Under the pieces are notes generated by a model. It worked only from the letters and a program-made list of their open reading frames with translations. It was not told where the DNA came from and did not search any database. A stretch of 30,381 nt of DNA from Clostridiaceae bacterium UBA4839 (GTDB taxonomy: Bacteria; Bacillota; Clostridia; Clostridiales; Caloramatoraceae), in contig DHEX01000091.1 of NCBI GenBank assembly GCA_002400085.1, positions 12,887 to 43,267 of the forward strand, in the 5' to 3' direction. Positions 23,243 through 30,136 of this stretch are shown here, piece after piece (within the stretch, counting starts at the first letter, position 1; each line of letters opens with the position of its first letter). Made by a program: the position numbers and the translations under genes.

Positions 23243-24397
23243 TTAATTTAGTTCAACATTTTTTTCTCCATCTGTAAAAAATATATCTCCAAAGCCTGTA
23301 ACATCAATATAATCTGACTTTAATCCGTAAAAGATTAAACCAGCTTTGCCTTGTATAAAATATAGGTAATTCCCCTCTCCGATTTTTACTCTTTCATTCC
23401 AATCAAGCTTAACCTTATACATATTTCCACCATCAAAGCTGTCAAAATAGTATAAATAACCATCATCTATAATAAAGTCACAAGCCTTTTCAACAATTAC
23501 TTTTTTATTTTTCCCACTCAAATCAGCTCTTACTATTTTGCATGAATCATATGAAATCCATTCTGTATAAAAAATATAATTTTTGTCTATTATAAACCTT
23601 CCCATATCATAATCTGGGCCATAATTAATAACAGCATCACTTATCTTCTCGTTTTGCCCATTTAAAATATTGCTCCTATATAAACAAAAATCTTCATTAT
23701 TTATATAGTAAACAAAATCTCCTTTAACATCCACTAAAGGATAAATACATCCACTTTTTATTTTGTACTTGTCCCCACTATCCACATCCGTTTTGTATAT
23801 TCCCTTTTCATTCCAATATATTATATATTTATCCTGAAGTTTTGCTTTAAAATAATCATCCTTGTATAAATTATTTAAGTAATTTTCTCCTCCTTCAGCT
23901 TTGCCATTTAATAACTTTTTAACTTTAGTACCGTCCCAAAAATACAAATTATTATTTAATACAAAAATATCTTTATATGGAGATTCTATTCCCAAACTTG
24001 TGAGCTTTTCTTTTTTATTATTGGATAAGTTTATCCTATATAAACAATTAAAATCATCTGCATTGGCATAGTATATAAAACCCTCATTTAATATAATTGA
24101 ATTAAGTAAAACCTTATCCTCTGAGAGTTTATATCTTTGCTTTCCGTCCCGCGTTACCTTATAAATCATATTATCCTTTGGATTCACATAGTATATTAAT
24201 TTCCCATCAATAAAATAAAAATCAGGATATATAAAGCCTTTTGTGCTTTCATTTATACTTTTGCCTTTATATATAAACGAAAGCATTCCTGCTCCTTGCC
24301 CTTCCCTGCTTAAAGCAAAAGTTAAAACAGCACAAAAAAACATAACTATAAATATTAAAAGTATTATGTACCTTTTCTTATTTAATAAAACCTTCAT
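23243..24397 (-). CDS. Membrane-anchored beta-propeller protein (DUF5050-like)
   Basis: A 384-residue protein with an N-terminal membrane anchor (about residues 9-30, IILLIFIVMFFCAVLTFAL) and an extracytoplasmic domain of repeated beta strands. Repeats such as FYFIDGKLIYYVN, EGFIYYANADDFNCLYRIN, GDFVYYINNEDFCLYRSN and DGYLYYFDSFDGGNMYKV recur about every 45 residues. This is the pattern of DUF5050/prolow-density-lipoprotein-receptor-like propellers. Function unknown. Start at MKVLLN, with AGGTGGTG before it; a GTG four codons upstream overlaps that site. It lies between the exporter and importer loci with its own terminators on both sides, so it is monocistronic. See the in-frame tail after its stop. 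Confidence 0.78.
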   Translation of the reverse strand: MKVLLNKKRYIILLIFIVMFFCAVLTFALSREGQGAGMLSFIYKGKSINESTKGFIYPDFYFIDGKLIYYVNPKDNMIYKVTRDGKQRYKLSEDKVLLNSIILNEGFIYYANADDFNCLYRINLSNNKKEKLTSLGIESPYKDIFVLNNNLYFWDGTKVKKLLNGKAEGGENYLNNLYKDDYFKAKLQDKYIIYWNEKGIYKTDVDSGDKYKIKSGCIYPLVDVKGDFVYYINNEDFCLYRSNILNGQNEKISDAVINYGPDYDMGRFIIDKNYIFYTEWISYDSCKIVRADLSGKNKKVIVEKACDFIIDDGYLYYFDSFDGGNMYKVKLDWNERVKIGEGNYLYFIQGKAGLIFYGLKSDYIDVTGFGDIFFTDGEKNVELN

Positions 24398-24473
24398 AAA
24401 AAACACCACCTGTTATTTATTTCCATAAGGTGATACAATTTTACCATACATTTCCACAGCATTTCAATCATAA

Positions 24474-24518
24474 AAAAAGTTTACAAAAAGGCTAAAAACA
24501 CCTTTTTGTAAACTTTTT
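24474..24518. terminator. Perfect 18-bp bidirectional terminator
   Basis: AAAAAGTTTACAAAAAGG and CCTTTTTGTAAACTTTTT are exact complements around a 9-nt loop, giving A/T tracts on both strands. It lies downstream of the ABC exporter operon and upstream of the DUF5050-type gene, so it insulates the two. Confidence 0.85.
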
Positions 24519-24609
24519 ATACATATTCCATCCTTCTATTTTTAAAGCAAACTATTTTAAAGTTACATCCTTCAGCAATTTCTTTTGCTGCTTTAAAAGC
24601 ATTTTTGTG
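24517..24609 (-). pseudogene. Coding-like remnant between the ABC exporter and its terminator
   Basis: After the exporter stop, in a different frame, the minus strand is open for about 30 codons ending at 24517: HKNAFKAAKEIAEGCNF, then KIVCFKNRRMEYV-stop. No start codon or ribosome site is present. The amphipathic helix-like composition suggests the tail of a lost gene, but the evidence is weak. Confidence 0.2.
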
Positions 24610-24623
24610 AAAATGAAGGGGCT

Positions 24624-26411
24624 TTATGCTCCTTCATTTAAAAATCTATACTGTGACATATAAAGGTCGTAGTAAAGTCCCTTATATTTCATAAGCTCAC
24701 TATGAGTTCCAGCCTCAATGATTTTACCATTATCAACCACCATTATTCTATCTGCATCCCTTATGGTTGAAAGCCTGTGAGCAATTACAAAGGAAGTTCT
24801 TCCTTTTAATATTTTCTTTAATCCAATTTGAACAAGCCTTTCAGTATTTGTATCAATGTTTGAAGTTGCTTCATCAAGGATTAAAATTCTTGGATTTGCA
24901 AGAAGGGCTCTTGCAAAGGATATAAGCTGCCTTTCTCCTACAGAAAGCCTTGAACCTCTTTCATTTACCTCCGTGTCATACCCATTTTCAAGCTTCATTA
25001 TAAATTCATGGGCATTTACTGCTTTTGCAGCTTCCATAACTTCTTCATCTGTAGCATCAAGCTTTCCATACCTTATATTTTCCATTATAGTTGCAGAAAA
25101 AAGGAATGTATCCTGAAGCATTATTCCCATCTGCGATCTTAAGGATTCAATGTCCACATCATGTACATTTCTTCCATCAATTAAAATTTCACCGCTGTCA
25201 GGGTCATAAAATCTGCTTATAAGGTTTACTATTGTAGTTTTACCAGCTCCTGTTGGTCCAACTAAAGCTACAGTTTCACCATGTTTTACTTTAAAGTTTA
25301 CATTATCTAAAACTACCGTCCCGTCCTCATATCCAAAAGTTACATCTTTAAACTCAACGTTTCCCTTTATTTGCGGCATTTTTACTGCTCCATTTATATT
25401 TACGATTTCAGGATTTATATCCATTATCTCAAATATTCTTTCAGCTGCAGCAAAGTTTGTTATAAGAGTGTTGTAAAAATTAGTTATATTCATTATTGGT
25501 CTCCAAAACATTTCCACATATCCCGTAAAAGCCACAAGAGTTCCTACAGAAATTTCACCATAATCTACAAATTTAGAACCATAATAGTAAACAACTACAG
25601 TTCCAATTCCCCATGAAAGCTCAACTAAAGGCCAGAAAAGGTCATTGAGCTTTACTGCATTTACAAAAGAATCCATAAGTTCTACAATAAAAGATTTAAA
25701 ACTTTTTTCCTTTTTTTCTTCAGAAGAAAAAGACTGAACTGTCCTTACTCCTGAAAAATCCTCATGAATAAATCCATTTAAATTTGACCTCTTTTTTCTA
25801 TAAATCTGCCATCTTTTCCTGCTTACAATTTCTATAGCTGAAAGAGAAAAAGCAAGAAGAGGTAAAATTATAATTGCAGATAATGCAAGCTTATAATTCA
25901 TTGTAAACATTATTACAGTAACACATATTAATGTTAAAAGCTCAGGGATAAAGCTTGTAACGCTGTTTGTAAAAAGGTCTTGAAGGGCATTTACATCTCC
26001 CATTACTCTTGCAAGAATTTTACCTACAGGACGGCTGTCAAAAAAGCCAAAGGACAACTTTTGAATATGGGTATAAAGTTCATTTCTTATAGTAACAAGG
26101 ATCTTATTTGTAACCCCTGACATAAGCATAATTCTCTTTTTTGAAGCAATCATAGATAAAAGGTTAAATAAAATCATTAGCGCACCAATGATTAAGAGCC
26201 CGTTTATATTTTTATTTTTTATATATTTGTCAATAGCTATTTTAAGGAGATAAGGGTTTAAAAGGCTCACGGCCATAACAAGAAGCATAAGGACTGTAAC
26301 TCCTAATACCTGCCATTTATATGGTTTTAAATAAGCAAATAGTCTTTTGCTAATTTCAGACTTTGATTTGCTTTTAAGCTCCTCATCCTGTCCTATTGCA
26401 TTTTTAGCCAT
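24624..26411 (-). CDS. Heterodimeric ABC exporter, subunit B (canonical Walker B)
   Basis: A 595-residue half-transporter: six membrane helices (about 35-325) and one nucleotide-binding domain. Walker A is VGPTGAGKTT (Lys391); Walker B is ILILDEATSNID with catalytic Glu514; the H-loop is in VIAHRLS. The signature is LSVGE (489-493) instead of LSGGQ. Its partner has the opposite defects, so the pair forms one canonical and one degenerate ATP site, as in TM287/288, LmrCD and BmrCD. It is probably an efflux pump for drugs, lipids or peptides. Its ATG overlaps the partner's stop (TAATG) and the GAGGTGG ribosome site lies inside the partner gene. Confidence 0.92.
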   Translation of the reverse strand: MAKNAIGQDEELKSKSKSEISKRLFAYLKPYKWQVLGVTVLMLLVMAVSLLNPYLLKIAIDKYIKNKNINGLLIIGALMILFNLLSMIASKKRIMLMSGVTNKILVTIRNELYTHIQKLSFGFFDSRPVGKILARVMGDVNALQDLFTNSVTSFIPELLTLICVTVIMFTMNYKLALSAIIILPLLAFSLSAIEIVSRKRWQIYRKKRSNLNGFIHEDFSGVRTVQSFSSEEKKEKSFKSFIVELMDSFVNAVKLNDLFWPLVELSWGIGTVVVYYYGSKFVDYGEISVGTLVAFTGYVEMFWRPIMNITNFYNTLITNFAAAERIFEIMDINPEIVNINGAVKMPQIKGNVEFKDVTFGYEDGTVVLDNVNFKVKHGETVALVGPTGAGKTTIVNLISRFYDPDSGEILIDGRNVHDVDIESLRSQMGIMLQDTFLFSATIMENIRYGKLDATDEEVMEAAKAVNAHEFIMKLENGYDTEVNERGSRLSVGERQLISFARALLANPRILILDEATSNIDTNTERLVQIGLKKILKGRTSFVIAHRLSTIRDADRIMVVDNGKIIEAGTHSELMKYKGLYYDLYMSQYRFLNEGA

Positions 26412-28144
26412 TATACCACCTCGCTTTCGATGTCTTCAAAGTCTTTAAACTGCTGACAATATATTTCATAATATTTACCTTTTTTCTTAAGAAGCTCTTC
26501 ATGATTCCCTCTTTCAGCAATACTGCCATCCTGTAGAAATATTATTTCATCAGCATTTTTAACCGCAGAAATTCTGTGTGCAATTATAAAAGTTGTAGCC
26601 TTTTTATCTCTGCTGTATATATTTTTAAGAAGGCTGTATTCTGTTTCCATATCAAGAGCTGATGTAGAATCATCAAGAATCAGCACATCAGCATCCTTTA
26701 TGAGAGCTCTTGCAATGGATATTCTTTGCTTTTGACCGCCAGAAAGGCCTATTCCCCTCTCACCTATTATAGAATCATAACCATCACTTAACTCCTCAAT
26801 AAAATCATCAGCACAAGCTTCACTGCAGGCTTTTTTTACCTCTTCAAAGCTTGCATCCTCTTTTCCAAGCTTTACATTTTCAGCAACAGTATCTGAAAAA
26901 AGAAATGTATCTTGAGACACAGTAGCTATTCTTTTTCTAAGATCATTTAATTTTAAAGTTTTTACATCATGCCCGTTAACCAAAATTTTACCTTCCGTAA
27001 CATCATAAAATCTTCCTATAAGGTTTATTAAACTTGATTTCCCTGAGCCTGTAGCTCCCATTATGGCTACAGTTGTCCCTGGCTTTACATCAATATTAAT
27101 ATTTTTAAGCACATATTCTTCATTATATTTAAAACTTACATTATCAAAAACAATGTGGCCATCAATTTTTTCAAGGCTTATAGGATTATCACAATCCTTT
27201 ATTTCTGGAACTGTATCAAATATTTTACTAATCTTTTTAGCTGAAGCCTTAGCTTGCCCCATCATATTTGTAAGCCAGCCTATCATCCTCATAGGCCATA
27301 TCATCATCCACAAATACGAGTTAAACGCAACTAAAGTCCCAACAGACATGTTCCCCTTTATTACCGATATTCCTCCTATTGTAACCATCATAACTACTGA
27401 AGAGTTACTTAAAAACTCAATTAAAGGAAAATATTTTGCAACTATCTTATTTTGCTTCATGTTAAGTTTATAGTTTTTCTTGTTCATATCAAGGAACTTA
27501 AGAATTTCATATTTTTCTCTTGCAAAAGCCTTAACAAGTCTTACTCCTGCTATATTTTCCTGTGCTGTAGTATTCATTAAGGCCGCTTGATCGCTTATTT
27601 TCTCATAATTATCATCTATTTCATCCTCAAGCTTTGTTGCACACCAAGCAATAAAGGGCATTGGTATAAGGCATACAATTGATAGCTTAAAGTTAATCTT
27701 GAACAATATGGGTATTGTTATTACAAAATAAATTGTATTTTCTATAAAGAGTGAAAGTCCAAAAGCTGCAACTCTCCATATATTCTCCACGTCCTCAGTC
27801 ATTCTTGACATAAGCTCACCTGTATTCATGCCGTCAAAATAACTGTATGGCAGAGTTTGAATATGATTAAAAAGATCTACTTTTATATCCCTATTAACCT
27901 TTGTAGAATAATAATCAAAAGTAAATTCTTTTATATAGCCAAGCACCGCCCTTGAAATTGCAATAATAAGGATACTATATAAAATCTTTGACATTAGTTC
28001 CTTTTGTCCGCCAATTATAACCTTATCAATCATATCTTTTATTAAAACTGGGTTTTTAAGGTCAAGCCAAATACTAATTATCAAGGCAATTGTAGCTAAA
28101 ATAATATACCATTTATACCGCCATATATACTTAAACGTCCGCAT
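26411..28144 (-). CDS. Heterodimeric ABC exporter, subunit A (degenerate Walker B)
   Basis: A 577-residue half-transporter, first structural gene of the operon. Six membrane helices (about 12-300) are followed by an ATPase domain: Walker A GATGSGKSS (Lys369), canonical signature LSGGQ (467-471) and H-loop IIAHRIS. Walker B reads VLILDDSTSALD, with Asp492 at the catalytic glutamate position, the hallmark of the non-hydrolysing site in heterodimeric exporters. Start: MRTFKY, with GGGAGGGG 8 nt upstream; the frame beginning 33 nt earlier has no ribosome site. It lies behind a leader with a short ORF and two intrinsic terminators, resembling bmrC of Bacillus subtilis in organisation. Confidence 0.92.
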   Translation of the reverse strand: MRTFKYIWRYKWYIILATIALIISIWLDLKNPVLIKDMIDKVIIGGQKELMSKILYSILIIAISRAVLGYIKEFTFDYYSTKVNRDIKVDLFNHIQTLPYSYFDGMNTGELMSRMTEDVENIWRVAAFGLSLFIENTIYFVITIPILFKINFKLSIVCLIPMPFIAWCATKLEDEIDDNYEKISDQAALMNTTAQENIAGVRLVKAFAREKYEILKFLDMNKKNYKLNMKQNKIVAKYFPLIEFLSNSSVVMMVTIGGISVIKGNMSVGTLVAFNSYLWMMIWPMRMIGWLTNMMGQAKASAKKISKIFDTVPEIKDCDNPISLEKIDGHIVFDNVSFKYNEEYVLKNINIDVKPGTTVAIMGATGSGKSSLINLIGRFYDVTEGKILVNGHDVKTLKLNDLRKRIATVSQDTFLFSDTVAENVKLGKEDASFEEVKKACSEACADDFIEELSDGYDSIIGERGIGLSGGQKQRISIARALIKDADVLILDDSTSALDMETEYSLLKNIYSRDKKATTFIIAHRISAVKNADEIIFLQDGSIAERGNHEELLKKKGKYYEIYCQQFKDFEDIESEVV

Positions 28145-28244
28145 TCTCCTATCCCCTCCCAAAATCAAATAAGTCATTTATTACATATTTTTAGACTTTT
28201 TTGAACGCATTAAATCAATTAAAATTAATTTATGTGTAAAAAAA

Positions 28245-28267
28245 AGACTGTAGTTATCCCACAGTCT
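28245..28267 (-). terminator. Leader terminator T2 upstream of the ABC exporter
   Basis: On the minus strand AGACTGT and ACAGTCT pair around a 9-nt loop, followed immediately by a run of eight or more T. It is an intrinsic terminator about 100 nt before the exporter start, and the second in the leader. A six-base match to the loop of the hairpin at 28300-28327 (ACAGTC) could compete with its stem. Confidence 0.75.
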
Positions 28268-28299
28268 CATAGTTGCATAGATGTATAGATTTTTTTAAA

Positions 28300-28327
28300 T
28301 TTAAATTGACTGTTGTATCAATTTAAA
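28300..28327 (-). promoter_or_regulatory. AT-rich leader hairpin between the two terminators
   Basis: TTTAAATTGA and TCAATTTAAA are perfect 10-bp arms around an 8-nt loop. The loop and first bases of the 3' arm read ACAGTC on the minus strand, complementary to the 5' arm of T2 (GACTGT), so a mutually exclusive fold is possible. Confidence 0.45.
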
Positions 28328-28348
28328 ATAAGTTCTATGCAATATAAA

Positions 28349-28376
28349 AAACCATGGGATGATAACCCCATGGTTT
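28349..28376 (-). terminator. Leader terminator T1 directly after the leader ORF
   Basis: On the minus strand AAACCATGGG pairs perfectly with CCCATGGTTT around an 8-nt loop (GTTATCAT), followed by TTTTTTAT. It lies 24 nt after the stop of the 34-codon ORF. Its 5' arm and loop contain GGGTTATC, the complement of GATAACCC inside that ORF, so a ribosome-dependent antiterminator can be drawn. Confidence 0.85.
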
Positions 28377-28400
28377 GTAAATCCTTATTTAAATTAAACC

Positions 28401-28505
28401 TTAAATAAACTTACATACCAAGGTAGGGTTATCCAAAATGGGCATAATAATTCCATTAAAATTTGCATTACCTGCATTGCCACTTATTATTATTCTAATT
28501 CTCAT
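28401..28505 (-). CDS. 34-residue leader peptide upstream of the ABC exporter
   Basis: This ORF has a near-perfect ribosome site (AAAGGAGGTAGG, about 5 nt before ATG) and a good promoter just upstream. The peptide begins MRIRIIISGNAGNANF and ends NPTLVCKFI. It has no recognisable domain, signal peptide or modification-enzyme neighbour. Two intrinsic terminators lie between it and the exporter genes in the same direction. This layout parallels bmrB before bmrCD in Bacillus subtilis, where translation of a leader ORF controls attenuation under ribosome-targeting antibiotics. I infer a cis-acting leader rather than a functional peptide; a small exported peptide is the alternative. Confidence 0.7.
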   Translation of the reverse strand: MRIRIIISGNAGNANFNGIIMPILDNPTLVCKFI

Positions 28506-28543
28506 AATTCCTACCTCCTTTAAAAAATTAATATTACGTTATT

Positions 28544-28572
28544 AGTTTACTTTATTATTCCATAAGTGTCAA
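28544..28572 (-). promoter_or_regulatory. SigA-type promoter of the leader ORF/ABC exporter unit
   Basis: The minus strand has a perfect -35 TTGACA (28567-28572), a 17-nt spacer and a -10 TAAACT (28544-28549). Transcription would start near 28,537, about 30 nt before the leader ATG, giving a leader of nearly 400 nt before the exporter gene. Confidence 0.7.
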
Positions 28573-28600
28573 CAACTTTTTTTAATGGATATTTCAATTG

Positions 28601-28842
28601 GTAATTTAGATTTAATACACCGCTGCGATAAGAAAAATATATTCCATTCACTTGCCCGTTTGCAAGGAAGCTCTAAGAATTAAAATGCCAGATAATCGGT
28701 AGGGAACGGTCTTGACCGTTCCGCCACCCTAGATTCCGCTCGTCCATCAATGGAACGGTCAAGACGCTCCCTACAATTTCATTCTATATACTTTTCTTAT
28801 ATCCGCTGTAATTGTTCATTAATGATTTTAAGTTACAAATTA
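28601..28842 (+). repeat. Dispersed MITE-like palindromic element, copy 3 (most complete)
   Basis: The left arm starts GTAATTTAGATTTAAT and runs through CGCTGCGATAAGAAAAATAT. The reverse complement of the right arm starts GTAACTTAAAATCATTAATG and runs through CAGCGGATATAAGAAAAGTA. These are imperfect terminal inverted repeats of about 50-60 nt. The core (28698-28774) contains GGAACGGTC-type palindromes at both ends with a CCTAGATTCCG linker. No ORF. It occupies most of the gap between the exporter promoter and the hydrolase gene; the remaining 90 nt are AT-rich. Confidence 0.8.
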
Positions 28843-28933
28843 TAGTTAAATAGACAATATGCTAATATTTTAGCAGGATAAAGAGGTTTAATATTGAATA
28901 ATAACATAATAAATTGTATAGGAGAGGAATAAA

Positions 28934-29821
28934 ATGTACATGCAGCCAAGAAATGTGAAATTCAGCATAGTAAATAAGGACATAAAAGAAGTTTATTTTA
29001 AAAGCCCCTGTCCCTGTGGAATAGAAAAAGTTGATAGGGCAAAAGCTTTTTTATATGAAGCTCAAAATCCAAAAGGGGGAATTGTTTTTGTCCATGGTAC
29101 TGGAGATAAAAATTTTAATCCCCTTAGGTTTTATCCTGAAAAGTTTAAAGAGGAGGGGTATACAACTATAATGCCTGTACTTCCCTATCATTTTGATAGA
29201 ACCCCTGAAGGAGAAAAAAGCGGTTCAAGACTTTTAAAGGGGGACGCAGATGAAATAGGAAAGCACTTTGAGCAATGCGTTACAGATATACTTACCTGCA
29301 TTGACTATTTACAAAGTATTGGCATTTATAGTATAAATATTGTTGGAATAAGTTTTGGAGGAATGATTGCTGCAATTGCCGCTGCACTTGATAAAAGGAT
29401 TAGCAAAGCTGCACTTATAGTAACGGGAGGAGACTTTCAGTACATAACCTGGGAAAGCATTGCAACAAAGGTACTTAGAATATCCTATGAAGATGGCTCC
29501 TCCTGCAATAGAGAAAAATGTATAATGGCCCATCTTCCTTTTGATAATTATGCTGAAAATTTTAATTCTATTGATGCGCTTAATGATATGCCCCCCTGCT
29601 TTAGATATGACCCCAGCATATTTGCAAGGCATATTCCAAGAGAAAACGTAATAATGTTTACTGCAAAATTTGATTTTTTTATTCCCAAAAAATCCTCCAA
29701 TGACCTATGGGAAAAGCTCAATAAACCCAAAAGATACAATCTTTTATCCGGCCATTTGACTTCTCATTTACTTTACAAACGTTTTATTTTAAAAAAGATA
29801 ATGAAGTTTTTTGACAGTTAG
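28934..29821 (+). CDS. Alpha/beta-hydrolase family protein
   Basis: A 295-residue cytosolic hydrolase of unknown substrate. The oxyanion-hole motif HGTG is at residues 54-57. The nucleophile elbow is GISFGG with Ser140, the acid is probably Asp247 (AKFDFFIP), and the catalytic His274 lies in LSGHLTSHLL. An N-terminal CPCG and a later CNREKC add cysteines of unclear role. The start is the first ATG after GGAGAGG. It is a single gene with the dispersed element upstream and strong hairpins downstream. Esterase, acyl-transferase or dienelactone-hydrolase-like activity are all possible. Confidence 0.82.
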   Translation: MYMQPRNVKFSIVNKDIKEVYFKSPCPCGIEKVDRAKAFLYEAQNPKGGIVFVHGTGDKNFNPLRFYPEKFKEEGYTTIMPVLPYHFDRTPEGEKSGSRLLKGDADEIGKHFEQCVTDILTCIDYLQSIGIYSINIVGISFGGMIAAIAAALDKRISKAALIVTGGDFQYITWESIATKVLRISYEDGSSCNREKCIMAHLPFDNYAENFNSIDALNDMPPCFRYDPSIFARHIPRENVIMFTAKFDFFIPKKSSNDLWEKLNKPKRYNLLSGHLTSHLLYKRFILKKIMKFFDS

Positions 29822-30136
29822 TGCCAGGCACATGGCATGTGGCAAGTTGGAAAAAACATAACTACTTATGTGTTTTAATGAACAATTTACTTTGATAGTC
29901 CATGGGGCTGTTGCACTAAATAATTAGTGCAACAGCCCCATGGACTTTCTGATATTAGTAATAATTTGTATTTTTAAAACATTGTATATTATACTTACAT
30001 AGATTTTATAATACGCTCTTACTATCCTTGTTATGTTTGACATAATATGTATATTGTAGTTCCTTATTTGTAGCTTTTATGTTAGAATTTAGTAGAATAA
30101 AACAAAATCTAAATTTGTAATTTGCGAGGTGATCGC
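29822..30136. other. Gene-free region with nested palindromes and a strong hairpin
   Basis: Immediately after the hydrolase stop, GTGCCaGGCAC (29821-29831) overlaps CACATGgCATGTG (29829-29841), two small perfect palindromes. A very long hairpin follows (listed separately). The rest, 29947-30136, is AT-rich and should hold the promoter of the repeat-protein gene; a TTGACA is present around 30038 but without a good -10 partner. Confidence 0.4.
29897..29946. terminator. Perfect 23-bp hairpin after the hydrolase gene
   Basis: The arms (29897-29919 and 29924-29946) are exact complements around a 4-nt loop (ATAA). They include CATGGGGCTGTTGCAC and its complement. No long T-tract follows, but the stem is extremely stable. 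The GGGCTGTTGCA segment is shared with the operon terminator at 17773-17821, suggesting a family of such hairpins in this genome. Confidence 0.75.

Noticed and set aside
27063..27473. Plus-strand frame of 136 codons
   Set aside because: Antisense to the ABC exporter subunit A; hydrophobicity mirrors the complementary strand.
28401..28505. Bacteriocin or modified-peptide precursor exported by the adjacent ABC pair
   Set aside because: No modification enzyme, peptidase domain, double-glycine leader or immunity gene is present; the terminator arrangement fits a regulatory leader better.
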